This document shows, piece by piece, positions 1 to 6,902 of a stretch of 64,000 nt of DNA (positions are counted from its first letter, which is position 1; every line of letters starts with the position of its first letter). Position numbers and translations under genes: made by a program. Under the pieces are notes generated by a model. The model searched no databases and was not told the DNA's origin. It was given only the letters and a program-made list of their open reading frames with translations. The stretch is from JAJXUB01 sp047974805 (GTDB lineage: Bacteria; Actinomycetota; Actinomycetes; Actinomycetales; Dermatophilaceae), in contig JBKECS010000016.1 in the NCBI GenBank assembly GCA_047974805.1, positions 96,671-160,670 of the forward strand, written 5' to 3'.

Positions 1-235
1 CGCGGGCAGTGGCGAAGGAGTCTTCGACCCGGGCGATCCACTCCGCCGGGGTCAACGGCGCGCGGTCGGCTCCAACGACCCGCACACGCCGATCGCGCTG
101 CTCGGTGAGCAGGGTGGCCAGCCCGGGCAGCAGCAGCCGGTGGGTCAGATCGCCGCCGGCACCGAGAATGAGCAGGGTGGTCGGGTCGTCGTCGGTACGG
201 GCCGGGACAGCGGTGGCAGGCATACGGGTGAGCAT
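1..235 (-). CDS. zwf: Glucose-6-phosphate 1-dehydrogenase, N-terminal part (runs off the window)
   Basis: Only the first 78 codons are present; the gene continues past base 1. It would oxidise glucose 6-phosphate to 6-phosphogluconolactone with NADP, opening the oxidative pentose phosphate pathway in the cytosol. The translation has the family's dinucleotide-binding signature near residues 24-37 (ILGAGGDLTHRLLLPG), where the usual form is GASGDL followed by a K/R-rich LLPAL. The Gly in place of Ser is typical of divergent actinobacterial copies. A second in-frame ATG at 223 is possible; I chose 235 as the first Met of the open frame. A short inverted repeat (GTCAG/CTGAC, 236-247) abuts this start. 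Confidence is high for the family and lower for the exact start. Confidence 0.85.
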   Translation of the reverse strand, partial: MLTRMPATAVPARTDDDPTTLLILGAGGDLTHRLLLPGLATLLTEQRDRRVRVVGADRAPLTPAEWIARVEDSFATAR

Positions 236-258
236 GTCAGGTCTGACTGAATATCGGT

Positions 259-339
259 GCTGGCGGGGCCTCGTCGGCGCGCCCGCTGAAGAGCGGCCGC
301 CCTGTCGATCCGGGTCTCCTGACCGTCAGCCCCGCCAGC
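259..339. repeat. Inverted repeat upstream of zwf
   Basis: GCTGGCGGGG at 259-268 is the exact complement of CCCCGCCAGC at 330-339, with 61 nt between. It lies in the 144-bp gap between the merR stop and the zwf start, both on the minus strand. It could fold in the zwf leader or end merR transcription. No T-run follows, so its role is uncertain. Confidence 0.35.
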
Positions 340-379
340 GCGCCCGCGGAACAGCGCCGATGCTGACGCGGAGGCTGCG

Positions 380-826
380 TCACCCCGAGGTCGGTGGCAG
401 GGCAGTGAGATCGTCGCGGCAGCGCTCCTCGAACTGATCCAACTCGGCCAGGGCAGCGACGAGGTCGGCCTGGCGCGACTCGAGATCGGCTCGGCGGGTC
501 TCGATCTGGCCGAGGACGTATTCGAGCTGGCTGCGCTTACCCCGGGGTGCGTCGTAAAGATCGATGATCGTGCGCACCTCCTCCAGGGGGAAACCGAGGC
601 GTTTGCCGCGCAGGATGAGGGCGAGCCTGGTGCGGTCGCGACGGTGAAAGATCCGCACGGTGCCGCGTCGTTCAGGGGAGAGCATCCCGAGATCCTCGTA
701 GTGGCGGATCGAGCGGTGGGTGACATCGAACTCCTCGCCGAGTTCGGCGATGGTCCACGTCGGGTCGTCGCCACTCGGTGCGGGCGACGCCGATGCGCTG
801 GTCGCCTCGGTCTTTGGGCCTGCCAT
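380..826 (-). CDS. MerR-family transcriptional regulator, LiuR-like
   Basis: This 148-residue protein has an N-terminal MerR winged helix: TIAELGEEF near residue 24, then RSIRHYEDLGML, whose Arg-His/Tyr-Tyr-Glu signature defines the family. A long dimerisation helix follows (residues about 90-140, rich in Glu, Arg and Leu), and there is no cysteine-rich metal-binding tail. The divergent target is an acyl-CoA dehydrogenase/carboxylase pair, and two ACGT-core palindromes (846-862 and 1358-1373) sit in the two promoters. This context matches LiuR-type regulators of branched-chain amino acid or fatty acid breakdown. The start at 826 gives a leaderless-type arrangement: AAGACT 6 nt before the ATG, with TTGACG 17 nt further upstream. 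The inducer is not predictable from the sequence. Confidence 0.8.
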   Translation of the reverse strand: MAGPKTEATSASASPAPSGDDPTWTIAELGEEFDVTHRSIRHYEDLGMLSPERRGTVRIFHRRDRTRLALILRGKRLGFPLEEVRTIIDLYDAPRGKRSQLEYVLGQIETRRADLESRQADLVAALAELDQFEERCRDDLTALPPTSG

Positions 827-845
827 GCAGCGAGTCTTGCTTTCC

Positions 846-862
846 CTTACGTCAACGTCAAT
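846..862. promoter_or_regulatory. Probable MerR/LiuR operator in the regulator's own promoter
   Basis: Read on the minus strand this is ATTGACGTTGACGTAAG: two ACGT cores separated by 2 nt, with imperfectly inverted flanks. It overlaps the regulator's -35 (TTGACG, 861-856) and the spacer before AAGACT. It shares geometry with the perfect copy at 1358-1373, which implies autoregulation. Confidence 0.6.
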
Positions 863-891
863 CGGTGGCCAGCGGCAGAGACGCGCCTGAG

Positions 892-1260
892 TCAGCGTTG
901 CTTCGACTCCCACGCCAGCTGCATCAGCGCCTCGAGATCGTCGGCGGTGATGCGGTCCAAGTGCACGAGGAGGGCGGCGTGTCGGGCGAAATGGGGGATG
1001 GTGAAGACCGAATCCGTCCAGGAGACAAGCGCCTCGGCGCGGGCCTGTTCGGTGGCGGTGTGGATGACGACGAGGTCGGTGTAGGGCTCATCCGTGGCCG
1101 GGTCGACCGTGCCCTCCTGCCGACGCGGCGATCGTCGTTGGGCCAGGCCCTTGCCGCCGCGTCCAGGGAGGAGATAGGCCCGCTCGTCGTCCCAATAGCG
1201 GCCCACGGTGACCCCAGGCAGCTCGGTGGCGAGGCGGTCAAGGTCCTCGTCGGTGGCCAT
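892..1260 (-). CDS. MmcQ/YjbR-family protein
   Basis: This small 122-residue protein resembles the MmcQ/YjbR family, whose fold is similar to a double-wing DNA-binding domain but whose function is largely unknown. Support comes from LATELPGVTVGRYWDDE near the N terminus, the central run ending VSWTDSVFTIPHF, and the C-terminal DDLEALMQLAWESKQR helix, which matches the family's closing helix. The frame stays open upstream, but the Met at 1260 begins where family members begin. The gene lies between the MerR regulator and its probable target, in the same orientation as the regulator, 66 bp from the regulator's start. It may be a bystander. The family call is moderately confident and no substrate can be named. 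Confidence 0.55.
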   Translation of the reverse strand: MATDEDLDRLATELPGVTVGRYWDDERAYLLPGRGGKGLAQRRSPRRQEGTVDPATDEPYTDLVVIHTATEQARAEALVSWTDSVFTIPHFARHAALLVHLDRITADDLEALMQLAWESKQR

Positions 1261-1357
1261 GCGACAGTCTCTCATCTGGCGGTAACGGTGCCCGGTGATG
1301 TCGTCCTGGGCCTGGCAGTCATGCTCGTCCTCGAAGCTTGGACACCCACCTATTCGA

Positions 1358-1392
1358 TTTACGTTTACGTAAACGGCAAGTAGTCTGGAGTC
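1358..1392 (+). promoter_or_regulatory. LiuR-type operator inside a leaderless promoter
   Basis: TTTACGT-TT-ACGTAAA (1358-1373) is a perfect 7-2-7 inverted repeat. The -10 hexamer TAGTCT (1381-1386) lies 6 nt before the ATG at 1393, so the transcript probably starts at or next to the start codon. The operator fills the -35 position and spacer, the typical location of MerR-family sites. Confidence 0.75.
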
Positions 1393-2577
1393 ATGTTCGA
1401 ACTCAGTGAGGAGCATGAGGACTTTCGCCGCGTTGTCCGCGACTTCGCCGATCGTGAGGTCGCCCCGCACGTCGCCGCCTGGGACCGCGATCACCACTTC
1501 CCCACCGAGCTCATCCCGCGGATGGGAGAACTGGGCCTCTTCGGACTACTCGTGCCGCAGGCGTACGGGGGAGCGGCCACCGGCGACGGCGACTTCACCA
1601 GCCTGTGCGTGGCCATCGAGGAACTGGGCCGGGTCGACCAGTCCATCGGAATCACCCTCTCGGCTGGAGTCGGGCTGGGGATCAACCCCATCTTCTCCTT
1701 CGGCACCGAGGAGCAGAAACAGTGCTGGCTGCCCGACCTCGTCGCCGGGCGCACCCTCGCCGGATTCGGACTGACCGAGCCCGATGGCGGCTCCGATGCC
1801 GCCGCGACGGCCACCAAGGCTCGGCTGGAGGACGGCCGATGGATCATCGACGGAGCGAAGGCCTTCATCACCAACTCCGGCACCGACATCACCAGCGTCG
1901 TCACGGTCACCGCCTGCACCGGCCGGCGTCGCGACGGCACACCGGAGATCTCGGCGATCATGGTCCCGGCAGGCACGCCGGGAGTCATCGTCGAACCCGC
2001 CTACGACAAGCTCGGCTGGCACATCAGCGACACCCACGGGCTCACCCTCCAGCGCGCAGCTGTGCCCGAGGCGAACCTGCTGGGGGAGCGCGGCGAGGGC
2101 CTGCACCAATTCCTCAAGACCCTCGATGACGGCCGGATCGCCATCTCCGCGCTCGCCTTGGGCTGCACCGAACGGATGCTTGAAGAGACGACCGCCTACG
2201 CCTCCTCCCGCAGGGCGTTCGGTGCCCCGATCGGGGCTCATCAGGGCGTCTCCTTCCGGGTTGCCGACCTGGCCGTCATGGCGGCCTCGGCGCGGCAACT
2301 CACCTATCGCGCTGCCTGGCTCAAGGACGAGTTCGACGCCGGACGCCGCAGCCGTACCGTGGTCAAACAAGCAGCCGCCATCGCCAAGCTCTACACCAGC
2401 GAGGCGGCGGTGACCGCCACCCGGATCGCCACCCAGATCTTCGGCGGCAACGGGTTCATGGAGGAATACCCCGTGGCCCGGTTCTACCGGGACGCCAAGA
2501 TCCTCGAGATCGGCGAGGGAACGAGCGAAATCCAGCGGATAGTTATCGCCCGGCAGCTCGGCCTGCCGACGAGCTGA
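1393..2577 (+). CDS. Acyl-CoA dehydrogenase
   Basis: This 394-residue FAD enzyme would form the alpha-beta double bond of a short- or branched-chain acyl-CoA and pass electrons to electron-transfer flavoprotein. Family landmarks are the FGLTEPDGGSDA signature near residue 125, KAFITNSG near residue 155 and the C-terminal GEGTSEIQR block. Glu375 occupies the usual MCAD-type catalytic-base position. Isovaleryl-CoA dehydrogenases usually have a small residue there, so a generic or FadE19-like substrate is as likely as isovaleryl-CoA. The carboxylase beta subunit starts 17 bp downstream, and a LiuR-type operator precedes the gene. This suggests leucine/isovalerate or related acyl-CoA catabolism under MerR control. 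Confidence 0.85.
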   Translation: MFELSEEHEDFRRVVRDFADREVAPHVAAWDRDHHFPTELIPRMGELGLFGLLVPQAYGGAATGDGDFTSLCVAIEELGRVDQSIGITLSAGVGLGINPIFSFGTEEQKQCWLPDLVAGRTLAGFGLTEPDGGSDAAATATKARLEDGRWIIDGAKAFITNSGTDITSVVTVTACTGRRRDGTPEISAIMVPAGTPGVIVEPAYDKLGWHISDTHGLTLQRAAVPEANLLGERGEGLHQFLKTLDDGRIAISALALGCTERMLEETTAYASSRRAFGAPIGAHQGVSFRVADLAVMAASARQLTYRAAWLKDEFDAGRRSRTVVKQAAAIAKLYTSEAAVTATRIATQIFGGNGFMEEYPVARFYRDAKILEIGEGTSEIQRIVIARQLGLPTS

Positions 2578-2594
2578 ATGGGAGAGTGGCCCGT

Positions 2595-4208
2595 ATGCCG
2601 GATGATTCGCAGCTGGGCACCCCCACCGACGACGCGCGCCCGCCGGTAGAGGACTCGAGTGCCGACGTGGCCGTCGCCGGGTTACGCGAACGATTGGCGG
2701 TGGCATACGCCGCCTCCGCAGCACCACCCGAGCACGCCGCAGCAAAGCTTGCTGGCCAGCGGAAACTCTATGTCCGTGAGCGGATTGACCTGTTGCTCGA
2801 TCCCGGCAGCTTCGTCGAGGACGGCCGGTATGCCAACTCCCTGGTCCCCGGACTGCCCGCCGATGGCGTGGTCACCGGGCAGGGCATGGTGGATGAGCGG
2901 CCGGTCATCGTCATCGCCAACGACCCCAGTGTGAAGGCCGGCTCGTGGGGAGCCCGGACCGTCGAGAAGATCGTCCGGGCCACCGAGCAGGCGCTGCGCG
3001 AGGACCTGCCCATCTTTTGGCTGGTCGACTCCGCCGGTGCCCGGATCACCGACCAGGTGGAGATGTTCCCCGGCCGTCGCGGTGCCGGGCACATCTTCTA
3101 CAACCAAGTCGCCCTGTCCGGCAAGGTCCCACAGATCTGCTGTCTGTTCGGGCCGTCCGCAGCCGGTGGAGCCTATATCCCCAGCTTCTGCGACCTGGTC
3201 ATCATGGTCGAGGGCAACGCCTCGATGTATCTCGGCTCCCCACGCATGGCACAGATGGTCATCGGGGAGGACGTCACCCTCGAAGAGATGGGTGGGGCCC
3301 GGATGCACTGCACGATCTCCGGGGTCGGGGACCTGCTCGCCGCCGACGACACCGAAGCCATCGAACTGGCCAAGCTGTACTTTTCCTACCTGCCCAGCTC
3401 GTGGCACTCTCCAGCCCCGACGTACGCCGCCGAGCCACCCAGTGCACCGCTGACCCGAGATGCCGTTCCCGAGCGCGAATCCGTGCCGTTCGATGTCCAC
3501 ACGATCATCGATGGCCTCATGGACGACGCGTCGTTCTTCGAGCTCAAACCGCTGTTTGCGGCGGAACTCGTCGTCGGGTTCGCGCGCCTAGGTGGGCGCA
3601 GTATCGGCGTCGTGGCCAACAACTCGGCGGTCAAAGGCGGGGTGCTGTTCGCCGACAGCGCGGACAAGGCCGCCCGGTTCATCTGGCTGTGCGATGCCTT
3701 CGGGATCCCCATCGTCTATCTCGCCGACGTGCCGGGGTTCATGATCGGCTCGGCCGTCGAGCGGGGCGGCATCATCCGGCACGGCGCGAAGATGGTCGCT
3801 GCCGTGGCCAGCGCCACCGTGCCGGCCATCTGCGTCGTCGTGCGCAAGGCCTACGGTGCGGGCCTGTATGCCATGGGCGGACCCGGATTCGAGCCGGAGG
3901 CGACGATCGCCCTGCCGACGGCCCGGATTGCGGTCATGGGCCCGGAGGCCGCCGTGAACGCGGTGTATGCGAACAAGATCGAGCAGGTCCGGGCACAACA
4001 GGGGGAATCCGCGGCGCAGGCATACGTGGAGGCACTGCGGGCAGAGTATCTGCACGACGTCGACCTGCAACGCCTGGCAGCCGACCTGGTGATCGACCAG
4101 GTCATCGAGGCCGATCTGCTGCGCGAGGAATTGTTGCGACGCCTGGCGTACGCCGCCGGGCGCGACCGGCGCGCTCCCGTCAAGCGCCGGGACATCCCCC
4201 CGGTGTGA
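2595..4208 (+). CDS. Acyl-CoA carboxylase beta (carboxyltransferase) subunit
   Basis: This 537-residue protein carries both carboxyltransferase halves. The N-terminal half has RKLYVRERIDLLLDPGSF and a GPSAAGGAYIP oxyanion loop. The C-terminal half has FLYLADVPGF-like IVYLADVPGFMIG and RKAYGAGLYAMGG. It moves carboxyl from carboxybiotin to an acyl-CoA, and pairing with the dehydrogenase suggests methylcrotonyl-CoA or similar (AccD1-like). An upstream GTG at 2586 is also in frame, but the GGGAG at 2580-2584 is only 1-2 nt from it and about 10 nt from the ATG at 2595, which I prefer. No biotin-carboxylase/carrier (alpha) gene is in the window, so its partner is encoded elsewhere or shared. Confidence 0.85.
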   Translation: MPDDSQLGTPTDDARPPVEDSSADVAVAGLRERLAVAYAASAAPPEHAAAKLAGQRKLYVRERIDLLLDPGSFVEDGRYANSLVPGLPADGVVTGQGMVDERPVIVIANDPSVKAGSWGARTVEKIVRATEQALREDLPIFWLVDSAGARITDQVEMFPGRRGAGHIFYNQVALSGKVPQICCLFGPSAAGGAYIPSFCDLVIMVEGNASMYLGSPRMAQMVIGEDVTLEEMGGARMHCTISGVGDLLAADDTEAIELAKLYFSYLPSSWHSPAPTYAAEPPSAPLTRDAVPERESVPFDVHTIIDGLMDDASFFELKPLFAAELVVGFARLGGRSIGVVANNSAVKGGVLFADSADKAARFIWLCDAFGIPIVYLADVPGFMIGSAVERGGIIRHGAKMVAAVASATVPAICVVVRKAYGAGLYAMGGPGFEPEATIALPTARIAVMGPEAAVNAVYANKIEQVRAQQGESAAQAYVEALRAEYLHDVDLQRLAADLVIDQVIEADLLREELLRRLAYAAGRDRRAPVKRRDIPPV

Positions 4209-4235
4209 GCTCAGGACCCCCGCTGGTGCCTGGCT

Positions 4236-4883
4236 TCAGCGCAGGTCGGCGACCGTGAGCCCGAGGCCGATCAATAGCCGCCGCAACAGCGGCAGCGACA
4301 GGCCCATGACGTTGCTCGGATCGCCCTCGATGCCCTCGATGAACGGAGCCGCCCGACCCTCCAGGGTGAAGGCCCCAGCGACCGTCAACGGCTCTCCGCT
4401 GGCCACATAGTCCTCGATCTCGGAGTCGCTGACCTGCGCGAAGCACACCGATGTGCTGGCGCTGGCACCGACCGCTCCGGCCGATCCGTACCTCCGGTCG
4501 TCGATGAGCCAATGGCCGGTGTGCAACGTTCCTCTCCGGCCCCGCATCGCACGCCACCTCGTGACGGCCACGTCCTTCGTCCCCGGCTTGCCATGGACCT
4601 GTCCATCGAGCTCGAACACCGAATCGCAACCCAGCACGAGATGGCCATCCCCGGCGCCATCCACCCCGGCCGCGGTCAATTCCCCGGCCACCATCTCGGC
4701 CTTGGCCCGAGCCAGCAGCAACGCCATCTCGCCCGGGGCGAGGTCGGGCTCCCGCTCGCGCTGCGCGGTGAGCACGGCGTCCTCGTCGACATCACTGACC
4801 ACCACGGTGGGGTCGACCCCGGCCCGGGTCAGCAGGCTGCGGCGGGCGGGGGAGGCCGAGGCAAGGACGAGATGAACCGGCAT
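4236..4883 (-). CDS. maf: Maf-family nucleotide pyrophosphatase (septum formation protein Maf)
   Basis: This 215-residue protein begins with the Maf signature LVLASASPARRSLL. It contains the conserved acidic/Ser block around LGCDSVFELDG and the K/PGT segment that follows. Family members hydrolyse non-canonical or modified nucleoside triphosphates (dTTP, UTP, m7GTP-type subfamilies) to monophosphates; the substrate cannot be assigned here. The frame is open for another 430 bases upstream, but that extension runs antisense to the antiporter gene, so the Met at 4883 is taken as the start. In M. tuberculosis, as I recall, maf also lies beside accE5/accD5; here it is separated from them by about 5 kb. 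Confidence 0.85.
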   Translation of the reverse strand: MPVHLVLASASPARRSLLTRAGVDPTVVVSDVDEDAVLTAQREREPDLAPGEMALLLARAKAEMVAGELTAAGVDGAGDGHLVLGCDSVFELDGQVHGKPGTKDVAVTRWRAMRGRRGTLHTGHWLIDDRRYGSAGAVGASASTSVCFAQVSDSEIEDYVASGEPLTVAGAFTLEGRAAPFIEGIEGDPSNVMGLSLPLLRRLLIGLGLTVADLR

Positions 4884-4987
4884 ACGCGTTATCTCATCAG
4901 ATCGACGCAGGTCCTGCACCAGCCAGCACCTGGGCCTGGCCGATGTCGCCGCCGTCGTGCGGCAGCCGCCGACCCCCGCTGCCGGGC

Positions 4988-6880
4988 TCAGCCCAGCAGC
5001 TCGTCGAGGTAGCACCAACGCCACAACTCCCCAGGCTCGAGCGAGCGCATCACCGGATGTCCAACGGCCGTGAAGTGCGCCGTGGCGTGCCGCCCGGTGG
5101 AGGAGTCGCAGCATCCGACGTGGCCGCAGTGCGTGCACATCCGCAAGGCCACCCAGTCGTCTCGGCCTTGCGCGAGGCACTCCTGACAGCCTTCGGGGGT
5201 CGCCGGGGTGTGCACCAGGGGTTCGTCCCGCAGGTGGACGCACCCTCCGCTGACCTTCTCCGGTGCCCGCAGCGGCGCTTCCCGGATGGAACGCACCCGG
5301 CGCTCGCCCCACATCAAGGCTGCCTCCTCGACATCCATCTGGCTCAGCACGGTGTTGACGATCGGCTGGTTGACCCGCCCGCCGGACCGGATGGACAACA
5401 ACTCGAGGCGCTCGGCGCCCAACAGGGTCAGGCGGGCCGAACGATAGGCCTCGCTGGGGGTCGTGCGTTGGGCTGGACCGAGCTCGGTGATCCGTTCCCA
5501 GACGCGGTTGACCCGAGTCGTCGATTGGCTGCGCAGGTTCTGGGCAATGTCGGCGTCGAGGTCGGGGATCTCATCCAGCGCTCGCAGGCCGGCGGCTGTG
5601 ACCGCTTGGACCACGGTGGCTTCTTCAAGGGCGTCCTCGCGGGGGTCGGGCCCCTGCACACGCAGCAGCCGCGCCACCGCGGGCAGGGTCAAACCCTGCA
5701 GCAGCAGCGTGCCGACCGTGACCACGAGCGCGATCATGATCAGCGACTGACGGTAGGGCACGTTCGCTGGCAGCGTCAGGGCCGCTGCCAGCGTCACCAC
5801 ACCGCGCATCCCGGCCCACGAGGCCACCAGGGCGTTGGCCATCCGAGCGGGGGCCCGGCTGGGGGTGGGCCGCCGGATGAGCAGGGAGAACGGCAGTAGC
5901 CACACAGGCCGCAGCACGATGACGGCTGCCAGGATTGCGCCGGCCACGAGCAGGGTCCGGCCGATAGTCAGCCCTCCGGCATTGACATCATCGACGATGG
6001 ACGCCAGCTGCAGTCCGATGAGCAGGAACACCGCATTCTCCAGAACGAAGGTGATGCTCGACCAGGTGGAACGCTCGGAGATCCTCGACGCGGCAGACTG
6101 CAGCACCGGCGCGCCGTGGGCCAGCACGAGACCGGCGGTCACCACCGCGAAGACCCCGGAGGCTCGTGCCTCCTCGGCGGCCAGATAGGCGACGAACGGC
6201 GCCAGCCAGGACAAGGCGGTGTCGGCGGCCGGCTCGGTCAAGCGCGCCCGGACCCAACCGAGCGCCAGGGCGACCACGACCCCGATGCCCACGCCGCCGA
6301 GGACGGACCAGGCATACTCCGCCGCCACCGTCGCGCCCGTGATCGAGCCGGCCACATCCTGTCCGGCCAGGGCGAAGCCGGCCACCGCCAAGGCGGTGCG
6401 TAAGGTGACCAGGGCCGTGGCGTCGTTGAGCAGGGACTCACCCTCGAGGATGGTGGTCACCTGCCGGGGCAGACCGATGCGTTTGGCGACCGCCGTGGTC
6501 GCCACCGCATCCGGTGGTGCGACGATGGCGCCCAGGGCGATCGCTAGCGCCAGCGAGATTGGCATCAACGCATGCGCGATGAGCCCCACCCCGACGGCGG
6601 TGAACAACACTAGGCCCACGGACAGGCCGAGAATGGGCGTCAGATAGGCGCGGATGTCGACGATGGACGTCCCCTGAGCGGCCGCATAGAGCAGCGGCGG
6701 CAGCAACCCAGTGAGGACCAGGTCCGGGGAGAGCGGCACGGCGGGAACGAACGGGACCTCCGACGCGATGATGCCGACGACCAGCAGCGCGATCGGGGTG
6801 GGGACCCCGAGGGGTCCCGCGAGTCGGGCCACGACGATGACGGTGGCCACAATGGCCACCACGGTCAACACAACGTGCAT
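4988..6880 (-). CDS. CPA1-type Na+/H+ antiporter with C-terminal UBP-type zinc finger
   Basis: This 630-residue protein has about 12 hydrophobic helices over residues 1-405. They include the GESLLNDATALV motif, with its Asn-Asp pair, and a late WAGMRGVVTLAAAL helix, both typical of NhaP-type cation:proton exchangers in the plasma membrane. A charged helical linker (about 410-545) follows. The last 80 residues carry the pattern C..H, CQECL, MCTHCGHVGCCDSS, HATAHF and GHPV, which is a complete UBP-type zinc finger (the ubiquitin-carboxyl-terminus-binding fold of eukaryotic USPs). This fusion is recurrent in actinobacteria, but its ligand there is unknown. I chose the Met at 6880 because the hydrophobic N terminus begins immediately. 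Confidence 0.85.
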   Translation of the reverse strand: MHVVLTVVAIVATVIVVARLAGPLGVPTPIALLVVGIIASEVPFVPAVPLSPDLVLTGLLPPLLYAAAQGTSIVDIRAYLTPILGLSVGLVLFTAVGVGLIAHALMPISLALAIALGAIVAPPDAVATTAVAKRIGLPRQVTTILEGESLLNDATALVTLRTALAVAGFALAGQDVAGSITGATVAAEYAWSVLGGVGIGVVVALALGWVRARLTEPAADTALSWLAPFVAYLAAEEARASGVFAVVTAGLVLAHGAPVLQSAASRISERSTWSSITFVLENAVFLLIGLQLASIVDDVNAGGLTIGRTLLVAGAILAAVIVLRPVWLLPFSLLIRRPTPSRAPARMANALVASWAGMRGVVTLAAALTLPANVPYRQSLIMIALVVTVGTLLLQGLTLPAVARLLRVQGPDPREDALEEATVVQAVTAAGLRALDEIPDLDADIAQNLRSQSTTRVNRVWERITELGPAQRTTPSEAYRSARLTLLGAERLELLSIRSGGRVNQPIVNTVLSQMDVEEAALMWGERRVRSIREAPLRAPEKVSGGCVHLRDEPLVHTPATPEGCQECLAQGRDDWVALRMCTHCGHVGCCDSSTGRHATAHFTAVGHPVMRSLEPGELWRWCYLDELLG

Positions 6881-6902
6881 CTCGCCCCCGGGTATCGATT
6901 GG

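Noticed and set aside
1393..2577. Firm call of isovaleryl-CoA dehydrogenase
   Set aside because: The catalytic-base position is Glu375, as in MCAD-type enzymes, not the small residue usual in isovaleryl-CoA dehydrogenases.
1546..2745. Long minus-strand open frame of about 400 codons opposite the acyl-CoA dehydrogenase
   Set aside because: It is a high-GC shadow: composition is Arg/Gly/Pro-rich with no family motif, and the opposite strand carries a clear enzyme. The same applies to similar frames at 10659-12083 (+), 45458-46855 (-) and 53247-54266 (-).
4884..5312. Upstream extension of the maf frame (about 140 extra codons)
   Set aside because: It runs antisense through the zinc-finger end of the antiporter gene, and the Maf signature starts exactly at the Met at 4883.
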